Assembly: GCF_000828085.3 (NCBI RefSeq)
Contig: NZ_JXCA02000002.1
Location: 193,616 to 257,615 of the forward strand
Reading direction: 5' to 3'
Source: Scytonema tolypothrichoides VB-61278
GTDB lineage: Bacteria > Cyanobacteriota > Cyanobacteriia > Cyanobacteriales > Nostocaceae
DNA length: 64,000 bases
The translations under genes and the position numbers were made by a program. Numbering within the stretch: position 1 is the stretch's first letter; every line of letters starts with the position of its first letter. Below the pieces are notes generated by a model, which ran no database searches, had not been told where the DNA came from, and worked only from the letters and a program-made list of their open reading frames with translations. Positions 51,589 to 61,580 of this stretch are shown in pieces.

Positions 51589-54429
51589 ATGTCTGTGTTT
51601 ACGAAAGTGCATCGATACCGTTTTCATTTATTAGTGTTAACTTTGTCGCTAATAACAGTGTTGTTGCTTGGAGATGGATTTTCTTATAGCCAGATAACAA
51701 CCTCTTCCTCATCGCTAGATTCACAAAAAATAACAGTTTCTCATAAAAAAGAGCGTATTTCATTGACTGAGAATGTTCAGAAAACACTGTTGGACAATGG
51801 TCTAACTATCTTGACTAGGGAAATTCATTCCAGCCCGGTGGTGACTGTACAAGTCTGGTACAAGGTGGGATCACGTAACGAAGAACCTGGATTAAATGGT
51901 ATTGCCCACCAATTAGAGCACATGATGTTTAAAGGCACAAAAAATCGTCCCATTCAATTTGGACGGTTGTTGAGCGCTTTGGGCAGTGACTCAAATGCTT
52001 TCACAAGTTATGATCAAACGGCATACTATAATACCGCACAAGCTGACAAGCTGACAGCCCTGCTGACGCTAGAAGCAGATAGAATGCAAAATGCTCGGAT
52101 TGATCCAACAGAACTTGAGCTGGAAAAACGAGTTGTGGTTTCCGAGTTGCAAGGTTATGAAAATAGTCCTGACTATCGCTTAAACCGGGCGCTGATGCGG
52201 GCGGCTTTTCCCAATCATGCTTACGGGTTACCGATTGGTGGAACTGAAGCTGATGTCCAAAGATTTGATTTGGAGCAGGTGCAGAAATACTACCGCAATT
52301 TCTACAGTCCTGACAACGCTGTTCTAGTGATTGTTGGAGATTTCCAAACTGAACCAACCCTTGAGGCGGTGAAAGAGATTTTTGGGAAAATACCTAAGAC
52401 TCAAGAGTCAACAGTCAAAACTCAACAGTCAAAAGTTTTACAACCCACGCCTGTCACCCCACACTTGTTACCAATTGTTTTAAAGGAACCAGGCGCAGCA
52501 GGATTGCTGCAAGCTGTCTATCCCTTACCAGATGCAAAGAGTGCGGATGTGCCAGCATTAGATCTGATGGATCGGATTTTAACAGACGGACGGAATTCTC
52601 GTCTTGAGCAAGCATTGGTGGAATCAGGTTTAGCAACTGATGTTTCCGCTTCTGTGGTTAACTTGATGGAATTAGGCTGGTATGAGTTGTTAGTCACAGC
52701 AGATCCTGATCAAGATTTGAAAAAAATTGATTCAGTTTTAAACAGTGCGATCGCCAAACTCATAAACAAAGAAGTCACAACAGAAGAACTCAAACGAGCA
52801 AAGGCGATGTTGGAAGCTTCTGTTCTTTTGAGTAACCGTGATATCACAAGTCTGGCATTGCAGTTGGGTAATGATGAAACAACTGCTGGTGATTATCATT
52901 ATACAGACCGCTACTTGGCAGCTGTTCGCCAAGTGACAGCGCAAGATGTCCAGCGTGTGGCAAAAAAATACCTGAAACAAGAAGCACGGACAGTGGGCTA
53001 CTTTAAGCCGACTCAGGTAAAGGGAAAGGGGAATGATGGTAAGAAGATCAACAACTCCAAACGCAACACTGAAAACTTTGCCACATCAGCATCTGTGACG
53101 ACAGAGGAAGTGACTAAGTACTTACCTCCAACAGATAGTCGTAGTGTTCCTACAAGTCAGACGTTACCAGAGCAATTTACATTATCTAATGGTTTACGAG
53201 TATTGCTTGTGCCCGACAAGAGTACTCCCACGGTGACGCTTTCTAGCTACGTCAAAGCTGGTAAGGAATTTGATCCACAAGATAAAGCTGGATTGGCGTC
53301 TCTTGTCGCCGAGAACTTAATGAATGGGACGAAAACAAAGGATGCTTTGACTGTTGCGAAAATTTTAGAAGATCGAGGAGCAAGCCTTCATTTTGAAGCG
53401 TACCGAGAAGGTGTGCGCATTGAAGGTGATAGCTTAGCAGGTGACTTAAGCATTCTGATTCAGACTTTAGCAGATGTGGTCAAAAATGCTTATTTCCCAA
53501 CAAAAGAGTTAAAACTGACTCAAAAACAAGCATTAACCGCCCTAAAGCACGAATTAGATGATCCTTCAGAAGTTGCACAAAGAACATTTGTACAGTCGAT
53601 TTACCCCAAACAACATCCCTTACACATCTTCCCTACAGAGCAAAGTTTACGACGGATTAGCCGCAAGGATGTTATTGAATTTAAGACAAAACATTATCGT
53701 CCCGATACGATGGTGCTTGCACTGGTAGGAGATTTTGCTTCGGATCAAGTCCAAGCACTCTTAATACGTGAATTTGGTGACTGGAAAGCCATTGGTTCAC
53801 CACCAACATTAAAGTATCCAACAGTCTCTTTGCCAGAAAAAGTTATCAATGTTAACCCAGTACTTCCAGGTAAAGCCCAAGCTATTACCTATATGGGAAA
53901 CACTGCGATTAATCGCAAAGACTCCCGCTTTTATGCAGCTTTGGTGTTGAATCAGATTTTAGGTGGCGATACTCTATCAAGTAGACTGGGAGCAGAAGTG
54001 CGCGATCGCCAAGGGCTAACCTACGGAATTTATAGCAGTTTCCTTGCTGGAAACAATTCTGGGACATTTTTGATTTCGATGCAAACAAGTCCAGAAGATA
54101 CTCGTGAGGCGATCGCCAGTACCCGTGAACTACTCAAAGAAATCCATCAAAAAGGCGTCACAGAACCAGAAGTAGAGACAGCTAAACACATCTTGATCAG
54201 CAACTACATCGTATCTCTGGCAAACCCAGAAGAATTAATCGATCAAATCCTGATGAACGAGGTGTACGGACTAAATAAACAGGAACTACGCGATTTTACC
54301 GAAAAAATTCAAGCAGTTCACTTTGAACAAGTTAATCAAGCCGCTCGTGAGTTACTGTATCCAGATAAAATTGTTGTAGTGACAGCTGGACCTGCTGTAC
54401 ACAGAGAGCAAGGTAGCATAAATCATTAG
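51589..54429 (+). CDS. M16 family zinc peptidase, fused two-half protein
   Basis: A 946-residue exported protein with a signal-anchor (hydrophobic residues 12-28), followed by two M16 modules. The first has the inverted zinc motif HQLEH at 107-111, then the distal Glu in LEKRVVVSELQ. The second module (from about residue 510) lacks HxxEH and is a structural half, as in other tandem M16 proteins. A low-complexity linker KTQESTVKTQQSK near residue 290 is encoded by short tandem repeats. Such enzymes cut small peptides and are near periplasmic quality control or peptide processing. The ATG at 51589 is preferred over an earlier in-frame start at 51490. Confidence 0.9.
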   Translation: MSVFTKVHRYRFHLLVLTLSLITVLLLGDGFSYSQITTSSSSLDSQKITVSHKKERISLTENVQKTLLDNGLTILTREIHSSPVVTVQVWYKVGSRNEEPGLNGIAHQLEHMMFKGTKNRPIQFGRLLSALGSDSNAFTSYDQTAYYNTAQADKLTALLTLEADRMQNARIDPTELELEKRVVVSELQGYENSPDYRLNRALMRAAFPNHAYGLPIGGTEADVQRFDLEQVQKYYRNFYSPDNAVLVIVGDFQTEPTLEAVKEIFGKIPKTQESTVKTQQSKVLQPTPVTPHLLPIVLKEPGAAGLLQAVYPLPDAKSADVPALDLMDRILTDGRNSRLEQALVESGLATDVSASVVNLMELGWYELLVTADPDQDLKKIDSVLNSAIAKLINKEVTTEELKRAKAMLEASVLLSNRDITSLALQLGNDETTAGDYHYTDRYLAAVRQVTAQDVQRVAKKYLKQEARTVGYFKPTQVKGKGNDGKKINNSKRNTENFATSASVTTEEVTKYLPPTDSRSVPTSQTLPEQFTLSNGLRVLLVPDKSTPTVTLSSYVKAGKEFDPQDKAGLASLVAENLMNGTKTKDALTVAKILEDRGASLHFEAYREGVRIEGDSLAGDLSILIQTLADVVKNAYFPTKELKLTQKQALTALKHELDDPSEVAQRTFVQSIYPKQHPLHIFPTEQSLRRISRKDVIEFKTKHYRPDTMVLALVGDFASDQVQALLIREFGDWKAIGSPPTLKYPTVSLPEKVINVNPVLPGKAQAITYMGNTAINRKDSRFYAALVLNQILGGDTLSSRLGAEVRDRQGLTYGIYSSFLAGNNSGTFLISMQTSPEDTREAIASTRELLKEIHQKGVTEPEVETAKHILISNYIVSLANPEELIDQILMNEVYGLNKQELRDFTEKIQAVHFEQVNQAARELLYPDKIVVVTAGPAVHREQGSINH

Positions 54430-54860
54430 CAAACAATCATGAGTCATGAATGATCACTCAGCAATTAGGGGTGTAGGGGGGTAAGGGTGTGAGGGTGTAA
54501 GGGGGTAAGGGTAAGTCTCACCTGTTTGCTGATACCTTTAATCAGATGATAAATAAATGCATTCCCCTATTCCCCTATTCCCCTAGCTTGTTGACTCATC
54601 CAGTTAATTTTTTTTTCGATGACAGACTTTGTCACAAAAATTTATAAATTTTTCTATCAATTTGCCCTCCCGTCTCCTCTAGTTCCCCTACGTTGATCGA
54701 TAGCGGGACATACACAAAGCGGGTATGACTGGAGAAATTGTCATCATTAATTAACAATAATTTCTAATTCAAATTTTTTAATTGTTTAAAATTTTGTTAA
54801 AAATTCTATGATAGATAAAAAGCTTGTTGAAAGAGTGCAGCAAGTCTGCTTCATCCTTTT
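54430..54860. other. Intergenic region with heptamer repeats
   Basis: 431 bases. It contains GTGTAAGGG/GGTAAGGG tandem phrases (about 54470-54510) and ATTCCCCT heptamers (about 54561-54584). The final 150 bases are AT-rich promoter-like sequence of the next gene. No gene. Confidence 0.6.
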
Positions 54861-56078
54861 ATGTCAGATACCAGGACGCTACTCATCATTGATGATTGTG
54901 CACAGGATCGAAGAATCTATCGGCGATATCTTTTGAAAGATCCTCACCAGTCCTACCAGATTTTGGAAGCAGAGTCTGCGAAGGATGGACTTGCCTTGTG
55001 CCAAGAAATACTCTGCGATGTCATTCTACTGGATTTCTGCCTACCTGATATGACAGGACTAGAAATCCTTGAGCAATTAACGCGGGAAAGATTGGAGACT
55101 GCGGCATCAGTGATTATGCTGACAGGGCAAGGTGATGAAGCGGTCGCTGTACAAGCGATGAAAAAGGGTGTCCAAGATTACTTGGTCAAGCAACATCTCA
55201 AACCCGATGTGTTACAGTTGGCAGTTCGCAAGGTGATTCAGCACTCGGACTTGCAAACGGTGCTGACCAAAACTAGGGAAAGACAGCGCTTCATGCTCAA
55301 ACAAGCAGAACTGCTTGCTCAAACTCAAGCAGCTTTGAGAAAGGAACAGAAACTGAACGCATTTAAATCCCAAATGATGACAACAGTTTCTTACGAGTAT
55401 CGAACGCCATTAGCTTCTATTCTTGCTGCAACATCCACACTTAAGCAACATGGCGATCAGCTCGATGAATCCAAACAACAGAGGTTCCTACAAATTATTG
55501 AACAAAAAGCTCGCTACATGGCTAAATTGGTCGATGACTTGCTTGTGTTTAACCAATTTGAGTCAAACAAAGCCCAGTTTAAGCCCCAGCCACTCGATTT
55601 GTGCCACTTTTTTTCTGACTTGATACAAGACCTGCAGGAAAAATTAAGTGATCGCCATCATTTAACTTATAAGATAACTGGAAATTACAAGGGCTTCTGG
55701 GGTGATGGAGGACTCTTGCGGCAAATTTTTGTTAACTTAATATCCAATGCGATTAAATTCTCCCCAGATGGAGGTGAGATAGAGTTTCATCTGATTGGGG
55801 GTGAGGAACAAGTTATCTTTTACATCGAAGACAAAGGTATTGGTATACCTATAAAGGAGCAAGCAAACTTGTTTCAAGCTTTCAGTCGTGGGAGTAACGT
55901 TGACACAATCCCTGGAACAGGTTTGGGGCTTGCTATTACGAAAGTTTGTATAGAGTTACATGGCGGTGATATTACTTTAGAAAGTCAGGTGGGGAAAGGA
56001 ACAAGGGTCATAGTAACTTTGCCGAAGCGACCTGGTGAGTTAAAACAAGAAGAATTTAAAGAGAAATTTTGTAATTGA
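54861..56078 (+). CDS. Receiver-histidine-kinase protein with Tyr in place of the H-box His
   Basis: A 405-residue protein. The N-terminal receiver domain (about residues 5-125) has D11-D12, phosphoacceptor D58 (ILLDFCLPD) and Lys110. A coiled linker leads to a HisKA-like helix (about 165-230), where the phosphoacceptor box reads VSYEYRTPL: Tyr178, codon TAC at 55392, replaces the expected His. The ATP-binding domain is complete, with NLISNAIKFS, DKGIGI, FQAFSRG and GTGLGLAI. It therefore may not autophosphorylate and could act as a regulatory or pseudo-kinase, or a CAC codon may have been lost by one base change. No neighbouring partner is seen. Confidence 0.85.
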   Translation: MSDTRTLLIIDDCAQDRRIYRRYLLKDPHQSYQILEAESAKDGLALCQEILCDVILLDFCLPDMTGLEILEQLTRERLETAASVIMLTGQGDEAVAVQAMKKGVQDYLVKQHLKPDVLQLAVRKVIQHSDLQTVLTKTRERQRFMLKQAELLAQTQAALRKEQKLNAFKSQMMTTVSYEYRTPLASILAATSTLKQHGDQLDESKQQRFLQIIEQKARYMAKLVDDLLVFNQFESNKAQFKPQPLDLCHFFSDLIQDLQEKLSDRHHLTYKITGNYKGFWGDGGLLRQIFVNLISNAIKFSPDGGEIEFHLIGGEEQVIFYIEDKGIGIPIKEQANLFQAFSRGSNVDTIPGTGLGLAITKVCIELHGGDITLESQVGKGTRVIVTLPKRPGELKQEEFKEKFCN

Positions 56079-56434
56079 CGCTCTTTTGACACTCTGCGCT
56101 CTTTTGACGCGCACATTCTGTAATCTAGCCCAGTCTCTCGTGAAACTGTATTCATAAAGTTGCTCCTTACTATACGGCTAACGCATGATTGCGTGCGCTT
56201 TGCGTTTACGGAGGAAACCTCTGCTCAAACTTCTCGCTTAATACTACGAATACTTGACTACGCCGACAGATAAACATTACATAGACGCTTTGCGGCTTCC
56301 CGCTTTCTTAGACTGCCCATTTTTTAGGGGACAATGCGTCGTCGCGTTTCATCTGCGATATAAATAACGTGTAAGTCTCAATTCATTTAATTTCTTGAGA
56401 TTTACACTTCTGCGCTTTCACGCTCCCGCGCGAA
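56079..56434. other. Intergenic region with direct repeats
   Basis: 356 bases. CGCTCTTTTGAC occurs twice (56078 and about 56098). A G+C-rich repeat phrase with CGCATGATTGCGTGCGCTTTGCG follows near 56182. No gene. Confidence 0.5.
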
Positions 56435-57127
56435 TCACCGTAAACTCTTGCGCTGGATTTTACTGCGTTCAACCCAACCTGTATTCTTTTTTTGAATGTC
56501 TTGTTTGATGAGTTCAAGGTCAGTATAAGAGTCAGCAACCCTAATTAGATTTTCATTAGTCATAGAACTCAAACCAACTACTTCCACTTTAACTCCTCGA
56601 TAGGTAATGTTATCTACAGCATAAGCAAGATCGCCATCTCCACTCAACAGAACTAAAGTGTTGCAGTACCTTGCTAAGGTCATCATATCGATAGCAATCT
56701 CTACATCCAAATCCGCTTTTTTAGAACCATTAGGCAGCTCAACGAGTTCTTTACTAACGACACGATAGCCATTGCGACTCATCCACAGCAGAAAGCCTTG
56801 CTGTTTTTCATTTGTGTAATCAACACCTGTGTAAAAGTAAGCCCTAAGCAGTTGACGCTCTTTTGTTAAATAGCGCAGCAGTTTAGTGTAATCAATTTCA
56901 AGATTGAGGTGCATTGCTGCGTAAAACAAGTTTGCACCATCAATAAAAATGGCGACGCGTTGGTGTTGCTTGTTGTCTGGATTGTTCTGTTGGCACGGTC
57001 GCAAGGTATTTGCACTTTCAATATCGCTTTCCTCAAACACAGAAAACTGTGTCGTATTGAACAGTGGCTCAGGCTCCAACTTTAAGTGTTGTTGGTTATT
57101 ATGCTGAGGTCGTGGAAGTAGCTGCAT
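56435..57127 (-). CDS. NYN-domain (LabA/DUF88-like) protein
   Basis: A 230-residue protein. After a Gln/Asn-rich N-terminal region of about 55 residues, a NYN PIN-like domain follows with the acidic active-site residues in VAIFIDGANLFYAA, KADLDVEIAIDM and LLSGDGDLAYAV. Homologues include LabA of Synechococcus, linked to circadian output, and predicted RNases. RNase activity is inferred from the conserved acids. Confidence 0.88.
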   Translation of the reverse strand: MQLLPRPQHNNQQHLKLEPEPLFNTTQFSVFEESDIESANTLRPCQQNNPDNKQHQRVAIFIDGANLFYAAMHLNLEIDYTKLLRYLTKERQLLRAYFYTGVDYTNEKQQGFLLWMSRNGYRVVSKELVELPNGSKKADLDVEIAIDMMTLARYCNTLVLLSGDGDLAYAVDNITYRGVKVEVVGLSSMTNENLIRVADSYTDLELIKQDIQKKNTGWVERSKIQRKSLR

Positions 57128-57544
57128 GGAAATACGACTCCGAGCGTGTGTGATTTTTATTAAAGATAGAGGTGAAAATCATTCGACTTAATGAATGAAC
57201 AGACTGAGAAAACTGAAAAATTAATATTTTCTTTACTTTCTACTATGCTTTGTCTAACGAGTCATCCTATTACGTACAAAAATTTATTTTTTGTAACATT
57301 TTTTAGAAAAAAAATAAAAAACTAAAATTTTGGCTGAAAATAAGTGAGACTGATAGTAAAGTCAACAAATTTGTCTATACTTATGCACAGCCCTCTAAGC
57401 TACTGGGTTCGGCTGTTTAATGCGGTAATTCACCAGTCATTAAATGTAATGAAAGTGCATGCAATGTAGAGACGTAGCATGTTACGTCTCTACACAATAC
57501 TGTACAAGTCTGGTGTTGTATTAGTTTTCAAAGAGTAGAGGCTT
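57128..57544. other. Intergenic region upstream of tatA
   Basis: 417 AT-rich bases between the divergent NYN gene and tatA. It contains an 11-bp perfect palindrome GTAGAGACGTA/TACGTCTCTAC at 57466-57493. The sequence just before it (GTAATGAAAGTGCATG) recurs at 63661-63676. No gene. Confidence 0.6.
57466..57493. repeat. Hairpin of the GTAGAGACGTA repeat family
   Basis: GTAGAGACGTA and its complement TACGTCTCTAC flank a 6-base loop. The leading phrase GTAATGAAAGTGCATG and the right arm ACGTCTCTACA recur at 63661-63691, showing a related repeat copy there. Confidence 0.7.
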
Positions 57545-57718
57545 ATGTTTGGATTGGGATGGACGGAAGTAGGTGTTATTGTTTTGGTCGCTATTGTGAT
57601 TTTTGGACCAAAAAAAATTCCGGAGTTAGGCAGCGCACTGGGTAAAACTCTGCGGGGTTTTAAGCAAGAACTGAAGAATCCCAGTGACGATACTAATCCG
57701 GAAGAAGAAAAACAATAG
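57545..57718 (+). CDS. tatA: Twin-arginine translocase subunit TatA
   Basis: A 57-residue TatA/E protein, too short for normal length filters. It has the N-terminal membrane helix with FGLGWTEVGVIVLVAIVIFGPKKIPELG, including the conserved FGPKKIPELG hinge, an amphipathic helix (ALGKTLRGFKQEL) and an acidic C-terminal tail (DDTNPEEEKQ). AGAGG lies upstream of the ATG. TatA forms the pore that exports folded proteins such as the Tat-signal PhoX homologue of this window. tatC is not in the window. Confidence 0.92.
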   Translation: MFGLGWTEVGVIVLVAIVIFGPKKIPELGSALGKTLRGFKQELKNPSDDTNPEEEKQ

Positions 57719-57818
57719 TCTTTTGTCGTTTGTCGTTTGTCGTTTATTTTTCGTAATGACAAATGAACGGCACTCACTTCGAGTCGGGAAACCCTTATCA
57801 AGTGCTGTCTCATTCGGA

Positions 57819-60521
57819 CTACAACAGCGTGTTGACGACAGTTGATTTCACCCCAATTGGAGAATCTATGGTAGCCGGGTTGGTATTTTGTTGGGGTATC
57901 TCATCTTTGACGACTCCACGTGCTGTAATTAAGGCAATAGCACGGCTAATGCTTTCTGGCAAAATGACCACTAGACTGTTATCTGGGGCCATGTCTAATG
58001 CTCTGTTAATCGCTTCTGTTTCGCTCAGAATTGTTTGATGCTGGTAGTTGGGGTTGATTTGTTTGATACCTTGAACAATTAAATCAGCCGCGGAACCGCG
58101 CCCCCGTCCCCTGGTGTCGTCATCTTCTTTGACGATAATAGAGTCAAAAATTTCCGCTGCTAGTTTGCCAAGCATGACGAAATCTTCGTCGCGGCGATCG
58201 CCAGGTCCGCCAACAACTCCAATCCGTTTGCCAGAAATCCAATTGCGGACGAAAGCACCTAAGGCTTGATAACTAGCTGGGTTGTGGGCATAATCTACCA
58301 AAGCGTGGTATTTCCCCAAATTAAACAAATTCATTCGTCCCGGTGTTTGACTCACCGAAGCGCGAAAGGTATTCAAGCCAGCACGAATTTGTTCTATGCT
58401 GACATTTTGTACAAACGCTGCCAAAGAAGCTGCTAAAGCATTGGCTATCATAAAAGGCGCACGTCCACCCATTGTCAGGGGTATATTTTCTGCCCGTTCA
58501 ATTCGGTGCGTCCAATCGCCTTTTAAGATTGACAGATAGCCATTTTCATAGACTGCGGCTACTCCTCCCTTTTGAATGTGCTTTCGCACCAATTCCGAAT
58601 CCGGATTCATGGTGAAGTAGGCAATATTGGCTTTTGTTTTTTCTGCCATAGCAGCGACTCTGTGATCATCAGCGTTAAGCACTGCGTAGCCGTCAGGAAA
58701 CACAGCTTCCGCGACTACACTCTTGAGATTCGCCAACTGTTCAATAGTATCAATATCGCCTATTCCCAGGTGGTCAGAGGCAACGTTCAATATCACGCCC
58801 ACGTTAGCGTTTTCAAAAGCTAGTCCAGACCGGAGAATACCCCCACGAGCAGTTTCCAGTACCGCCACTTCCACTGTTGGATCTTGTAGGATGAGTTGGG
58901 CACTTTGGGGACCTGTATTGTCTCCTGACTCTACTAAGTAATCCCCGATATATGTTCCATCTGTCGTTGTATAACCTATGACTTTATTAGTCTGCTTAAA
59001 AATGTGTGCCAACAGCCGAGTCGTGGTAGTTTTGCCGTTAGTGCCCGTGACGGCAAGAATGGGTATGTGACTGATTTTATCCGCTGGGAACAGCATATCC
59101 ATGACTGCTCCTCCTACATTACGAGGGATGCCTTGGCTTGGAGCAACATGCATCCGGAATCCGGGAGCGGCATTAACTTCTACAATCACACCATCCACTT
59201 CTCGCAAGGGACGGCTAATATCCGCTGTCACAATATCAATTCCTGCAATATCCAAACCGATAACTTTCACTATCCGTTGTGCCAGCCAAATATTTTCTGG
59301 ATGAATTTCATCTGTACGGTCTATGGCAATGCCCCCTGTACTCAAGTTTGCCGTTGCCCGCAGATAGCAAATTTGGTTTTTAGGTAACACGCTATTAAGA
59401 GTGAGACCTTGCTTTTCCATCAGTTGGTAGCTGGTGCGGTCGAGTTCAATTTTGGTGAGGACATTATCATGTCCTTCGCCACGGTTTGGATCTTTGTTCG
59501 TTTCCTCAATGAGTTCAAAGATAGTAGATTTGCCATTGCCCACCACATGAGCTGGCACACGTTCAGCAACTGCCACAACTTTGCCATCTACCACCAGTAC
59601 TCTGTGATCCCGCCCAGTGTAATACCGCTCAACAATAATTGCTCGGGAAACCTGTCTAGCGGAATCATAGGCAGCTTCTGCTTCTTCGGTGGAAGTGATA
59701 TTGATGGAGATACCGCGTCCGTGGTTGCCATCTAAAGGTTTGATGACAATAGGGTAGCCGCCAACGTATTCTATGGCTTGTTGTAAATCATCCAAGAAGT
59801 TGATGACGGTACCTCTTGGTACTGGGATTCCAGCGTTGGCAAGAACGCGTTTGGTGGCTTCTTTATCGCAGGCGAGTTCTACTCCCAAGATGCTGGTATT
59901 GTCTGTCATCGTCGCTTGTACCCGCTTTTGATTCACGCCGTAGCCTAGCTGAATCAAAAAGCGTGCGCCGAGTTGCATCCAGGGAATGCCTCTTTTTTCT
60001 GCTTCTTTAACAAGTGTTTCTGTACTCGGTCCTAAAGCCGCGTCACGCCATAAGTCTCTCAGGTCTTGCAAATCTTGCTCTAACTCTGCCTTTGGATAGC
60101 GACCCCGGTCTACAATACTTTGGCATAGCCGCACTGCTGCTCTGCCAGCGTAGCGTCCCGCTTCCTCATTGAGATACTCGAGCACTACCTGGTATACTCC
60201 CGATGTTGATGTTTCTCGGGTCCGACCAAAGCCTACGTTCATTCCAGTCAAATCTTGCAATTCTAGGGCTACATGTTCCACAACATGACCCATCATGGTG
60301 CCTTCACGCACTCGCATCAAAAAACCACCACGACAGCCCGGTGAGCAAAAATGACCTTCCAGACTGGGCAAAGCCTCCACTAATCCTTCATAGAAGCCGG
60401 GAATGTCGTTTGTGGGCGTCTCGGCAAGGTTTTCTAAATCGAGGCGCATGACAATGAGCTTGTGGCGTCGAATGCTCCAATAGTTGGGGCCGCGTAAGGT
60501 CTGGATCTTGAGGATTCTCAT
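57819..60521 (-). CDS. cphA: Cyanophycin synthetase
   Basis: A 900-residue enzyme that polymerises aspartate and arginine into cyanophycin. The N-terminal domain (about 1-160) precedes an ATP-grasp domain (about 215-480) with the acid GIDIVTADIS and EVNAAPGFRMH; it adds the main-chain Asp. The C-terminal Mur-ligase-like domain has the P-loop AVTGTNGKTTTTR at 490-502 and NVASDHLG and DYAHNPAS; it attaches Arg. The length matches typical CphA of about 875-900. cphB lies upstream on the same strand, 195 bases away, as in other cyanobacteria. Confidence 0.97.
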   Translation of the reverse strand: MRILKIQTLRGPNYWSIRRHKLIVMRLDLENLAETPTNDIPGFYEGLVEALPSLEGHFCSPGCRGGFLMRVREGTMMGHVVEHVALELQDLTGMNVGFGRTRETSTSGVYQVVLEYLNEEAGRYAGRAAVRLCQSIVDRGRYPKAELEQDLQDLRDLWRDAALGPSTETLVKEAEKRGIPWMQLGARFLIQLGYGVNQKRVQATMTDNTSILGVELACDKEATKRVLANAGIPVPRGTVINFLDDLQQAIEYVGGYPIVIKPLDGNHGRGISINITSTEEAEAAYDSARQVSRAIIVERYYTGRDHRVLVVDGKVVAVAERVPAHVVGNGKSTIFELIEETNKDPNRGEGHDNVLTKIELDRTSYQLMEKQGLTLNSVLPKNQICYLRATANLSTGGIAIDRTDEIHPENIWLAQRIVKVIGLDIAGIDIVTADISRPLREVDGVIVEVNAAPGFRMHVAPSQGIPRNVGGAVMDMLFPADKISHIPILAVTGTNGKTTTTRLLAHIFKQTNKVIGYTTTDGTYIGDYLVESGDNTGPQSAQLILQDPTVEVAVLETARGGILRSGLAFENANVGVILNVASDHLGIGDIDTIEQLANLKSVVAEAVFPDGYAVLNADDHRVAAMAEKTKANIAYFTMNPDSELVRKHIQKGGVAAVYENGYLSILKGDWTHRIERAENIPLTMGGRAPFMIANALAASLAAFVQNVSIEQIRAGLNTFRASVSQTPGRMNLFNLGKYHALVDYAHNPASYQALGAFVRNWISGKRIGVVGGPGDRRDEDFVMLGKLAAEIFDSIIVKEDDDTRGRGRGSAADLIVQGIKQINPNYQHQTILSETEAINRALDMAPDNSLVVILPESISRAIALITARGVVKDEIPQQNTNPATIDSPIGVKSTVVNTLL

Positions 60522-60583
60522 GGGAAATAGGTAGATGGAGATTCGGAACCAATATTCTAGTTTCTTACTGGAATTGACCGCTT

Positions 60584-60612
60584 AACTGTTCATAGTAAAC
60601 AGTTTTTTCTTC
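60584..60612 (+). terminator. Hairpin with T-run, plus-strand orientation
   Basis: AACTGTT, a 7-base loop and AACAGTT followed by TTTTCTTCTT form a terminator-like structure on the plus strand. The genes on both sides run on the minus strand, so it would end antisense transcription, or may be a chance structure. Confidence 0.3.
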
Positions 60613-60716
60613 TTACATCGTATTATTCTCGTTTGTTCGGCTGCAAGCAACCTAAGATTTAGCGGTCAATTCAGTGTTTGTTTCGCTTACTAATGTAACA
60701 TCAGCTACTCGCTTCG

Positions 60717-61580
60717 TCAGCTGGAGACACGGTATACGGCAGGTAATACTGTACGCTGATACACGTGATAGCGATCACCATGACTGAGAAGATGCATTCG
60801 TAGATTATGGATGTTTAAGGGTTCAGTTGCTCCGACATGTGGTTCATTCGTGTGAGTGACCTCAGTTGGATCTACAATCGTAACACTACCTTTGCCTAAG
60901 ACTTGTAGCCAACCATCCCGCTCAAACATGGCACATGTATCTTCATCAATCCCGATCCCCAGGCGATCTGGATGAGCTGCCAGCGCGCTCATCAGCCGCA
61001 CCATACGATTGCGATTGTGGAAGTGTTGATCTACTATTACCTCTGGGATCAATCCCAAACCTGTAGCCATATCCACTAGAGAGCGATTTGGCGATTCGCC
61101 GCTACCACCCCCTGCGATCATGTGATGCCCCATGACAGCAGCTCCTGCACTCGTCCCTGCCAAGGTGAGTTGTCCGGCTCTCACGCGTTGCCGGATAATA
61201 TCCATTGCTGGCGTATCTGACAGGACACCACAGAGACGCAATTGGTCTCCGCCTGTCAAAAACACTCCTGTACAATTTTCTAGAGATGCTTGGATGTAAG
61301 AATCTTCACACTGATCCCGTTCTCGAATGTCTAAGATTTCGACTTTCTTAGCACCCATTTCTTCAAAAATACGAATATATCTACCACCTATGATGCTTGG
61401 TTCGCGGGAGGCAGACGGAATAATTGTAATGTGGCCATTGCTAGCACCAGATCGACTGACAAATGTCCGCAAAATTTCGCGTCCATGTACTTTGTCTTCT
61501 GCGCCTCCGATGACCAGAACAGCGGTTTTAGTTGCTTGGGGTGTCCTCATTTCCAGCGATTTGACTTTTAATTGCGGCAT
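60717..61580 (-). CDS. cphB: Cyanophycinase
   Basis: A 287-residue serine-type exopeptidase of the S51 family that releases beta-Asp-Arg dipeptides from cyanophycin. The nucleophile Ser144 is in AGTSAGAAVMG, and the family blocks LVIGGAEDK, VFLTGGDQLRL, QHFHNRNRMVRL and GIGIDEDTCAMF are present. It lies upstream of cphA on the same strand, so both genes are probably co-transcribed and the turnover of the nitrogen store is controlled together. Confidence 0.95.
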   Translation of the reverse strand: MPQLKVKSLEMRTPQATKTAVLVIGGAEDKVHGREILRTFVSRSGASNGHITIIPSASREPSIIGGRYIRIFEEMGAKKVEILDIRERDQCEDSYIQASLENCTGVFLTGGDQLRLCGVLSDTPAMDIIRQRVRAGQLTLAGTSAGAAVMGHHMIAGGGSGESPNRSLVDMATGLGLIPEVIVDQHFHNRNRMVRLMSALAAHPDRLGIGIDEDTCAMFERDGWLQVLGKGSVTIVDPTEVTHTNEPHVGATEPLNIHNLRMHLLSHGDRYHVYQRTVLPAVYRVSS

